A DNA stretch of 64,000 bases from positions 9,610,001 through 9,674,000 of the forward strand of contig NC_062253.1 in NCBI RefSeq assembly GCF_905475465.1, in the 5' to 3' direction. This document shows positions 49,901 through 61,900 of this stretch, one piece after another. This DNA is from Pieris napi (lineage: Eukaryota > Arthropoda > Insecta > Lepidoptera > Pieridae). Within the stretch, counting starts at the first letter, position 1; each line of letters starts with the position of its first letter. The position numbers and the translations under genes are program-made. The notes under the pieces are model-generated. The model was not told where the DNA came from and made no database searches. It worked only from the letters and a program-made list of their open reading frames with translations.

Positions 49901-52900
49901 TCCACCTCCAGTTTTAGATGTTTCACGGCGATAAGGTGACAACTCTTTTTTTGTATTCAATTTAGTGCACTTCCACTGATTCATCAATTGTTTTTTGTCT
50001 CTTGTCCTTATATTTGCTAGATTAAATCTGAAAAATTACATGTTTTGATTAAATAATGTGGTCATTTTTTTGAGATGCAGGTACTTATTAAAATGTTTAC
50101 TTCTCTGTTATATCGCTCCAAGCCTTCATTTTCTCCTTATTAGTATTCGTGCTTAAATCTTTGTTCTCAATTATTGATATATAGAATATTTCTAAAACGT
50201 TGCTGTAACAAACGCAATAAACATAAGCAATGAATAATGGTTCATGTTTCAGTTTTAATCAACAATAATACTCGATAATACCTACGGATAGTTAACCTCA
50301 ATTGTATTGAAGCACTCAGGAAGGTTGGCACAGTTTTTTCACAAATATTTTATCATATTAATTAGTTTTGATTTAGATATTAAATTTAAATCACTTCTGA
50401 TTAGAATTCAGACGCACATATAAAATTCGCACTTGTATAATGAAAATAACTAGATACATAGATAATCTTTTATTTTAAACAATAATTCAAACTCCTATAT
50501 TTGTTTAAAAGGTAAATGTCAATGTCAGATGTCAATTGTCATGGATATTCAAAATTCTTGTTAAGCTGCTAAGCTAAGAAATAGAATATGCGTGAAGTTA
50601 GCTTATATTCTATTTCTTTTGTAGATTGCGCACGCTATAATCACACTCCGAATTTTGTGTCATAGGTGCGCGCGCATCGTAAAATTTCACTCTCATCAAA
50701 TTTTCATAACGCGCCTAAAGAAGTATAACTTCAATAAATGAGCAATAAGTACATAGATTAAGTACAGACATTAAATAGAAATTAGTAATTCGTAATCTAT
50801 AAAGCCTGTATTAAAACTTACCTCTATCTTAAGGATAAGGTAAGTCGACTTATCTATTTGCCAAATCTTACCCAAACAACCCTCATGGATTACGGTTATA
50901 TACATATAATGGTATCAATCGCTTATACGAGTACTGGGAATAAATAAGGCGCAACTGCGTTTCTCTGTGAATATAAAACAAACAACATTTAAAGCCTATA
51001 TTCTAGGTTTTATAAAATTTAAATAATAAAATTAAAAAATAAAACATCTTACATCTATTATGTCAAGTGACAAATTAAATATCGTCGATCAGACGGCAAA
51101 GAAGAAAAATAAAATATAAAAAGAGTTTGTATAGGAAAATATGTTTTCCTCACATTAAACGCTTAGCCACTTCTGCCAAAATTGCTAACAAAATTATTGA
51201 AGGATTATAAGTTTTGGTTCATTTTTGTTTAGGTTTAACCCTGCCAGACAACGGTACAATCACAATTCTTGGTGAGGAAATGAAGCCGGGATTGAACCCA
51301 ATATCAATGCTAACAATGATGGGTTACTGCCATCGAAGTGAAGTTCTAATTGACGATCTAACTGTGGATGAACATCTTACTTTCTTTATGTCTGTTAGTA
51401 TTAATATTTCAATATCTATCTATATATATAAAAAGAAAATGGTGTTCGTTTGAGGCTCTTTCACGTTTAAACCACTGATCGTATCGACATGAAACTACCA
51501 CCATTCGATGCGAAATTTTTCCTAGATGGTTTATTTTTTAATTCCAACGTTCCTTCATTTTTTTATTTCTGTTTTACTTTTATGAAATTTTTCCCGCTAA
51601 TAAAAACAAAAGAGGCTTCCTAGAACCTCTAAACGTCAACATCTGTTAAAAACTCGATTTTCGAAATATTTCAATTTTCTTAGCGGGAAGTTAAAAAGAA
51701 GAATAATAAAAATATGAAAAAAAAATAAAATAATGAAACATAAAATTTATTTTAATTCGTCCAGCAAGCGGGCGCGAAACGGCTAGTTATGTTATAAGAC
51801 TTTACTAATATAGGGCGTTCCTTATTGTCAAGGGGCAGGGGGCCAGTAGAAGTAGGTAAAGAGGTTGAAAATAGTAAGTTGTATAGAGCAAGTAAGTAGT
51901 TTAAGCTATGGCGGAATATGGTTAAAGAAGTATTAAGAATATTCATAGCGCAAAATCACCTGTATCATGAGCATACCCCACATACACACCTTCACGTGCT
52001 TATCTTCACTTTTACACCATCACAAAGCCAAATTAGGTACCACTTAGTCAAATGTATTGAATAATGTTTATTGTTTGTTTCATTTTGTAAATTTTTGAAA
52101 CTTTTTGTAGTTAAATATTATGTATTCCATCTCTGGCTATATTTTTAGTGTAATTGTTTGTTATTATATATAATTATTTTTTGTTAGCTGTAGGATTACG
52201 AAATAAATACATTAACGTAAGACTGACTGTAAAATAAAACATAACTAATAATATTATTACGAGCTATGAGATTGCATAGAAAACGCCGTAGAACTCTTAG
52301 TGGGTTTATTTTTTTAAATAAATCAAGGAATTTATTTACACTAAAAAAAGCAAATTACGCGTAAAACTAATTACTAAAAAATCGAGAAACATTTCAGTCA
52401 ACCCGTCTTCGGAAAAATGTATATCAAGCAATTGAAATATACTTTGACAAATTATTATTTATAACATAAAACCTCAGTCTTGCAAATAAAACATCAGTTA
52501 TAGTTACAAGCGCAAAAAATGCTAGTCTTTTTCTGCTCTTTAATAATAAGATGAATATTACAGTAACAGAAGCAATGTAGGTACTATGTCATAGTATAAT
52601 TTAGTTATTAGTAATCATACAGCTAACATACATATTATAAAACAACAAGCCTTAGACGATATAGAAAGCCAAAACAGATTAAATAGATAAACAATATATA
52701 TGAAACAGATAATAAAGTACATTAATAGACAAAAATTTATATATTTTTTTTAAGAAAACTGAAATTTAACATAAAATAATAATAATCCAATGAAGCTACA
52801 GCCTTATGTGGTTCGTGGTTTCTTTGATTATTCGATTTTAGGGTTTGAGACAAGCATGTTTTCTCGCGATATTTGTATTCACAGTAGAAGTGGTAAATGC

Positions 52901-55900
52901 GAAAGAAAAACTCCATTGGTACACAGCCGTGATTCGAGCGCACGATCTCAGCCCTGCGATTCTGTAACTCACTTTACGAACTCACACAGCGGTTTTCGCA
53001 TCGGCGGTCGCTTTCAAATCAGTCGTGAAGCAGTCATTTTATGATTTGGCATTCTGGAAAGGTGGGAGCTTGTAGTTTATTGTTTATCAGAATGCCAAAT
53101 CATAAAATGACTGCTTCACGACTGATTTGAGAGCGACCGCCGATGCAAAAACCGCTGTGTGAGTTCGTGAAGTGAGTTACAGAATCGCAGGGCAGGGATG
53201 CGGATTGCAAGCTTAAAACACTAGGACAACATTGGTCATATCCTTGGAAACCTAGGTTCACCTCAACTGTCAGGCACCGAAGGCTGATCACTTACATGAC
53301 TTTGTGATAAAACAATTGACTATAAATGACGCCACTGGGTTTTTTGAAGCCTTTGGTCCGCCAGTCAGTGGTCGATCCTTCCTATAGGTCGGAGGAAAAG
53401 CAACACCTTCCTTTCTTCACACAAGTTACAGTTCTATTATCTTTCTAGATAAGCCTCTGGAATGAAACCAGCCAATTCATATCTGAGTATGGACATTTGC
53501 GTTCGCAGAGTTTGTTGAAAGAATGTGACTTGGAGTCCGTGAAAAATGATTATGTGCGCATTTTGGATGATTACTATCGTGCCCAGTTATGCTGGGCCAT
53601 TGCTATGCTTCTTGAGCCAAGGGTTAGTTAATTTTAATTCATTTTTTATATTGTTTTTATTCTCCTTGAATAATTTTGGTGAATGTGGTAGCTAGTTTTC
53701 ATTACCATATCTGCGATTGAAGGCTGAAAATCACAGGACTTCTAAAGTCCAGTCTCTCACAAAGATGTGATATGTAAAATTCAATATTGGGAATTGCAAA
53801 TAAACCAATTGATGTTTAATAAAATCTAACATAATAAATCTTTGTATAAAATGTTCTTTATAGATAATAATTATACCAAATTTTACTGGAAAGGCGAATT
53901 ATATAGCTGTTATCAAGGATAAAATAATGGTAAGTGAAATCTTTATTTTCATTATAATGGAATTAATACTACTTATAATAAATCAGTACAAATAGGTGTC
54001 GGCTGATAAGAGTAGAAGACAGACGGTGTCGAGAGAAAAAACCGGCGTAAAGAACGCTGGGTACTCTTTTAAAATATCAAATAATCATACAATATACCGT
54101 CATGAATCATTCTTGATATTGGTAAAATATAAATAACGCGGAGGAGAACTTGTTTTTACACACAAATTTCTATTAATAAAAATAAAAGGCTTTCTATTAA
54201 TAAAATAAGTCACAACTCGGATCACCAGCCCTGGGATTCTGTAACTCACTTTCCGAACTCACACAGCGGTTTTCGCATCGGCGGTCGCTCTCAAATCAGT
54301 CGTAAGCAGTCTTTTTATGATTTGGCATTCTGAAAAGGTGGGAGCTAGTAGTTTATTGTTTATCAGAATGCCAAATCATAAAAAGACTGCTTCACGACTG
54401 ATTTGAGAGCGACCGCCGATGCGAAAACCGCTATGTGAGTTCGAAAAGTGAGTTACAGAATCGCAGGGCTGATCACAAAAATTTCCTCTTTATTGTATTA
54501 GAATAGATTAGCGGCTTCTCTGTTAAATTGTACACAAAACTTCATAATTTAAAAACTGTTTATATAGGCTTGTAAGCTAAATTACAATTTAATTTTAACT
54601 AAATCAACTTTTGCAATATCCTTACAGCAATATCGAAAATATATCACTTTGATAAAATTCAGCTTTTCAAGTGTGTTCTTGGAATATGCAGATCGCGCAT
54701 TTATTTTTGACAATAAGACCTTGCTGTTTGGCGGCACACCTGCATATATGTTCTTCAAATATGGTGAGAATTTGAAAATGTTTTTAATCCAGACTATATA
54801 TATGTCGCAGTTGAGTAGTTAAATCAGAGAGTTAATTGAATCTCTAGACAGTTAATTAAAGATCGATATTAGTCAATCTTATCCTAAAACCGTTAACTTC
54901 ATAAGACTAGATTCCTATATCACTTATCACACTATGTTTCCTCATAGGTCGAGACTACAGGGTAAGAATAACATTTGGAAGTAACAGATACACGGAGGAA
55001 AATGATGAGCTTTTAGAAAAGGCTTCGGAAGCTGGGGCCTCGATAAGGGCGCATCTTGGCACTTTGTTGATTCTTAAAGTGCCAACACACCCCACAGCTA
55101 ATGTTGCCAAATTAATTCAAACGCTACACGAAGGGGCTAATAAGTATGGGATTGTTTCGATGAATATCAGCATACCCGATTCTGAAGAAGTTTGCAATAG
55201 GTAATTTAGACGGCTCATTGGTGTAGTGGTTAGTACCCCTGACTGCGAATCCATGCGTCCCGGGTTCGATCCCCGGCTGAGACGAACATCGATGTGATGA
55301 GCATTTGGTGTTGTGCTTAGGTCTTGGGTGATTAATTATTTATTTATATGTCTATCTATCTATAATATGTATGTATATCCGTTGCCTAGAACCCATAACA
55401 CAAGCTTCACCAGCTTAACAATAGGTTATTCAAGCCCAATCATAAAAAGAAAAAAAAACTAACAATAGGTAATTCTAAATTAGCGCATATATTATTTAAA
55501 GAAACTACGCAAATTGATTTGTTTATATTCTAATATGAGAGCAGTGTTGGACTAGGGGCTTCAGCGTGCGACTCTCATCCCTGTGGTGGTAGGTTCGATC
55601 CTCGGCTGTGCACCAATGGACTTTCTATGTGCGCGCACATTTAACATTCGTTCGAACGGTGAAGGAAAACATCGTGAGGAAACCGGCTTGCCTTTAAGAC
55701 ATGTCAGATTATGAAACAGATATAGATATCTGAGGCCCAGACCTAATAAGGTTGTAGCGCCACTGATTTATTTTAATTTTAATTATGATGGTAGATTTAT
55801 ATACCAACAACCAAGCTTTAAATGTATAATAGTATAAATTTATTACAATTCACTCATGACTTAGAAGGTAGGTTAACCTTAAATATCTAAGGAAGAATTA

Positions 55901-58900
55901 CTATTTGTGGACCGAACTCGATAATTAAAGTGTTAAACGATTCGCCCACCTGAAAACGATACCCTAATAGTTCTAAATCCAATGAATGGTTTGTTAGGAG
56001 ATAGCCTTGTCAGTAATTTACCGAAATATTGTTGCCTACTGTGACCTCTAGACAACGTATTAAAAGATAATTAAGATTTTTGTATTAATGTTTTAGAGCC
56101 ATATTTGAATCAAGAGCCACAACACATGGCACTCCACGTGAACACACAATATCCAGAACTGCTTTGGGACATATTGAAAGTTGTATGTATGGGTTACAAT
56201 ATTAGAATTTTCGGTAAATATTCCGTATCGCGGCACCAGCGATTTTGAGGCTGATTTTTTTTATGACTTCGTCATTAGTTCTCAGCACCATAACGTTAGT
56301 CACCATAGTGTTGTTATGATGGCGCATGACCTTTTTTGGACAAAAAAAAATATCAAAAAGTACCCAAAACCGAATCACCCCACTATCCACGTGGTCTTGT
56401 CTTCCTTACCGCTAGAGTGTATATGTCACCGTAAAATTGTAAAAACCGTTAGATTGTAATCTATCTCGCGAGATTATAAACTGTCGAAAGATTGTGAACC
56501 TCAACGAACTGCTTACAAATACACGTATTATTATTCGGTAGTTATATGAAATTGTTGGGAAGTAAAATTAATCTGTAATTGACCAAAGAAGTTTGAATGA
56601 AAACTAAGTTAGTGCAGTACAATCTACCGAATAATAATACGTTAAATTGTAAGCAGTACGCTGAGGTTCACAATCTTTCGACAGTTTATAATCTCGCGAG
56701 ATAGATTACAATCTAACGGTGTTTACAATTTTACGTTAACATATACAAAAAATAGCCTAATCTATGGTTTGAATAAAATGCCTGTGCTTTGGTACGCAAG
56801 GGTGGAGGGACTGCATTTCCCGTAGCGCCGGAGCTGTCCAAAGACCTATTATTAATATTGTTCGGTTAGGTTAGGTTATTATATTAATATTTTTTTGACG
56901 TGATAACGTCTTTAAAATCGTTTTAGTCGGGTGACATGTTCAGAAACTTGTGTCACACCAAAACCTCACGAGCGCGATCGCAGGTATAACGAGAGAGAGA
57001 CGGACCGATCTCCCGTCTCATCTCGAGCGCTGCCAGTCATTCCGTGAATGTATGAAGAAAAATGTATATCATAGTCGAATAAGTAAACTTGTCATTTTAC
57101 ACCCGAAATTTATCATTAAAAGTGTGAATAAAACGATAGGTGTAATTTAAAATTTGAAAAAATTGTTATCTTCATTAATTCCTTACTTCCCAAAAACTTA
57201 TATCACCAATAAGACGTTATCACGTAAACATCTCGATCGTAAACCTACTTTACAAACAACCAATATTTTTTTAATAAATTGATTTGTTTTTTATGTGCCA
57301 TCATAACAATACTTGTAATGATGTTTACAGATCATAACGCGACTGTAAAAAAAAATCAGCCGCAAAATCGCTGGTGCCGCGATACGGAATATTTACCGAA
57401 TTTTCTCGCCTTGCTCGCTTTTTGTACCCAAGATTACCCTGATCACTTGTCACTGTACAAGACTTGTTTATTGCGAGCATAGAGATTAATGCTCTGCTAT
57501 TGCTAATCTGTGTATAAACGGGGTTTGAACGCACACTCAGGATTGGTCTTATAGAATTTTTTTTTATCTAAACTACCAAAACTAATCCATAATTTTTTCC
57601 TACTGCACATCGGTCGACAATTAATAAGGATTTGACCTAACATTCATTTTCGTGTACCACTACAGCGACGCTTAATTCGCGTATATAGTCGCTAAACAAG
57701 TATTTGTATTTAATAGTAGCCTGAAGCTTATTTCATAAAAGAAAGTTACAAAAATTGTACCTTTACAGCTCCTGACAACTGGAGTCCCACAAGAATATCT
57801 AACTTCGATCATTTTATACATTTATCGTACATTGGACAAAAATTTACATCATTTTATACGCAAAATAGCATTGTTTTGATATTTACGGTAAGTAATCTGT
57901 AGAGTATGTCAATTGTCAAACCCGTAAGACAATGTAGAATATTTTTTTTTTGTGGCTCTGGCACGATTTGTGCATTAGCCAGCGTCAAGTATGAGATTTT
58001 TATCATTCGTGCTTTTTGCCTTAGAAATTCGATCATATCCTCCATGTACGGTTTAGGCACTCGCCCGGTACCGCACAACCCTCCCAAAGGCTGAGAACAA
58101 ATTTAAATTAAATTAAAACTTGCCCTCGAACCGGGAATCGAACCCGGTACCCTTCACCTAGCTGCCACTTAATAAGACCGCTAGGCTATGAGGCCCCCAA
58201 GAATATTTTATTCACGCGATTATTGTCGAAAGGTTTTATTTATTTTTGTAATTATTTTGATGATTATTTTAGGTGATCTCCGCTTTTGTAGCAGGAATTT
58301 TTATTGGGTTGTCATTATCGCTGCTACTCAGTGATATTGAGGAAGATCGTGTTGCTAAGAAGATTTTGCATGGTGATGTAAGCTTTTCTTTAACTCTAGA
58401 CAAAGATTATAACACTCTTCTACGCCAGGTCATTATTTTGCTTTTTATTAATATTATTAAAATAGTTTGCACTCATTTCAAAAGTCAAAAATTATTTATT
58501 CATGTAGGTTAAACATACATATTTCATAAGACATGTACGTCAAAAAAGAAATATACATTACATGCTTCTAATTTTACATTTACTGCCAGTTCTCAAATCA
58601 AGGGCGTAGAACGGAAGAGAAGAACTGGCAATAAACTCGCCAGTCTTTTAATCGCCAAGTTTTTTGTTTTACATAACGTTTGCAACCTTTACACCATGTT
58701 CCACATGACATCTTAAGTAATAAATAATAATAAAATAAATTAAAAACAGATTTGTCCTCTATCAGCAGGAGGCATGGTGAAATAGGAGCACGCACAGTTT
58801 ACATTCTCGTGGAAACACGTAAATAACAAGTCGACGATTGATTTCCGTTTCAGAATCTTTACTATTATGTGGCCTTGTTAATTTTTGTAAGGCGATATAG

Positions 58901-61900
58901 TTATACATCATTTCGATTAGGATAATGAATAGATAAATTTTGTCATAATTGTTTTATTCGGCTTTGATTATTCATTGACTCATTCCAGATTTTGACGGTT
59001 GAAGCGTTGGAACAAAAGACGACTTTAGTTGTGCGCACAGACAACTCGAGTTACGGGCAATCTATTGCTTCAGCGTTAGTCTTTTGTTCATAATTTCTAA
59101 GAACTTAATTAGTCTAAATTACATTAATATTCTAGTTAAATTAATTTAATCTAGTTCGTATTTTTCTATAAAATTCTGTTTACGTTGTGATGAAGGAAGA
59201 CCCCTAATCAATAAATCTAATAATCTATGATATTGACTGGCATACAACGCACTAGCGGCTGGCCGTGATGCGGTGTGCCGCTGCGGTAGACCACGGTATA
59301 TACGGTCTGCCGTAGCGGCATGCCGTATTCCGGCTAAGAGCTATTACGCACTGTCGACTTGGTCGCTGGCGACTGTGAGTTTCTACAGTTTAAATAGATG
59401 TCTACGCACTTGGTCGTCGGTCGCCCAAGCGACTGGGCGACTCGCCGCGTCGTGGCGACACACAAGCGACTGCCGGTCGCTGGCGACCAATAGGAGCACG
59501 GCTTCAAATGGAAGCATTCACACTGCGAGCAACTGTCGATGACTGAGGCGGGTAGGACGTGGTATTTGCGGCTAACCGCGCCGAGTGCGTGGAGGGACGC
59601 GGCGCGCCGCATCATTCAACCGGTGCGGCTCGCCGCAGCTCCAGATAGGTTGACCGCAAGTCAGTGCGTTGTTATCGTGCGGTTTCATGTAATAATCAAT
59701 GTGCGGCCCGCTGCAGCGGCACACCGCATTGCGGCCAGCCGCTAGTGCGTTGTAGGTCTAAGTTAAGGTAAAAATGGGCAGATATTTGCGTCTTTCCTTC
59801 CTTCCTCCTAACTCTAAGGTAAGGATTCAGAGTCGATACTTAGCGATAAGTACGCCTACCATATACTTATACAATAAATTCTAATACGTTTTTGATGTGC
59901 GGGAGTTATACTGGCAAAACTTCGACTTTGAATCTAACGGCATAGCTACCCTTCACGTGACAACATATCCCATTATACATTAGGGCTTATAAACCTTAAT
60001 AATGAAATGAATTTCGATTTAGTTGTCCTAATATCTAAGGAGTTTGTCTTAACTTGGAATAAAGTCGTACGTAAACTCAATTAAGATCGCTATTACATTG
60101 ACTACCTATTGGATGTTACGCGGTAGTCTTCCTACTTAAGTTAAATATAACAATGATAAAATTAGTATAATTTTATTCCTATACCTATAAAAAAAAAAGG
60201 TTAATTTCAATCAAATGTAATATAAGCTTTTCAACAGATATGTTCTCTCTGAAACTAATGCGACCGAAAAAGAAATTGAAAATATTGCGTACACTGCACT
60301 TTTGGATATCGAAGTAAGTTTTTTAGAAATATGAATCTTGTATTTAGTTTAATCGCAATAACACGTTTTAAGCTCTTATGTAATAATTCCTAAATCATAA
60401 TTTCTTATTTATTTAATGTAACGATTTGAATTATTTACATTAGCCGCCATTTTGTGACAGATCACGTTCTTAGATACGGCAATTTTTTCATAAAATCCAA
60501 AATTTAGGATGATGTCCTTGTATGTATATAAACACATCTATATATAATTAATTCTCTATGTAATATTAAGAAACATTATCTTCTAATATATCCAATTCTC
60601 GTGTCACAATGTTCCCATACACCTCCGAAACAGATCGACCGATTCTTATGAACTTTTTTATGCATATTCAGAAATCTTTGTATCGGAAAACATCAATTTT
60701 TATCCCCCTAAATATTAAGGGTGGTCCATATAAGGTGTTAGTGCCGCTCGATGATTATAATTAAACTTACACAGAAAAAAGAAACCTTAATATCTTACAC
60801 AGGCAATATTCCTAGTACCAAATAAATTATTTCGTGATACCATAATATTTTGACGTGATAACGTCTTTAAAATCGTTTTAGTCGGGTGACATGTTCAGAA
60901 ACTTGTGTCACACCAAAACCTCACGAGCGCGATCGCAGGTATAACGAGAGAGAGACGGACCGATCTCCCGTCTCATCTCGAGCGCTGCCAGTCATTCCGT
61001 GAATGTATGAAGAAAAATGTATATCATAGTCGAATAAGTAAACTTGTCATTTTACACCCGAAATTTATCATCAAAAGTGTGAATAAAACGATAGATGTAA
61101 TTTAAAATTTGAAAAAATTGTTATCTTCATTAATTCCTTACTTCCCAAAAACTTATATCACCAATAAGACGTTATCACGTAAACATCTCGATCGTAAACC
61201 TACTTTACAAACAACCAATATTTTTTTTCAGAGCGTAACAGAATATTTAGTGACTCGTGCCATTGACTCGCCACAGCACTACGTGTATATGTATGCATAT
61301 GGATTGGATGTTAAATACATGGACGATATAATATCGGTAAATTTATGATTTTTTGTTATCCAATCCATCAGAGCAAAAGGACAAATCATTATCTGACGCT
61401 AGCCCCGACTAGGGAGGCCTTGTATTTTGGGTAACACTATATAATCACCCAAACAACTCTTCTCACCACCTTCGCGGTACATAGATAAGTAATAATAATA
61501 TAAACACTTTATGACAAAAGAGTTGTGACAAAATTCATATATCGCTAGTACCCACATTAGGGAGTCCCTGTGTTGTGGGTAACTAGATAACAATTATACC
61601 GTGGTACATATTTAAAACAGTTTAAAAAAAAGTAATTTAGTGTTACAATTGTCTTATCAGACATTAAGTATGAGTGAATGTGTGAGTGTGCGAATGGGTG
61701 TGTATGCCATCGTATCGTATCGTGCACTGTGTGTTAGTTTTTGGAACCTCAAAGTTATGCCAAGATACGTAGTAGATTCGAAATCCAATTTGGCTAGCGT
61801 AATTTTTATGTCATAGATAAAAATCGTTTTAAGGAAAAACTGCCCTGCGATTCTGTAACTCACTTTTCGAACTCACACAGCGGTTTTCGCATCGGCGGTC

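Larger units (their letters stand above)
56205..57412. mobile_element. Composite element: outer inverted repeats with two nested repeats
   Basis: ATTTTCGGTAAATATTCCGT ATCGCGGCACCAGCGATTTTG near 56205 is mirrored at about 57350-57410. Inside lie the 316-bp foldback element (56425-56740) and the 380-bp repeat (56893-57275). In ABCA intron 16. Confidence 0.65.

Noticed and set aside
58122..58197. A third tRNA gene
   Set aside because: It has a B-box, but the anticodon arm is distorted and the ends do not pair as a standard 7-bp acceptor stem. Better read as a SINE head.
59273..59745. Frames of 68-93 codons in the GC-rich block
   Set aside because: GC-rich composition lowers stop frequency. The block is an inverted-repeat element and both strands are equally open.
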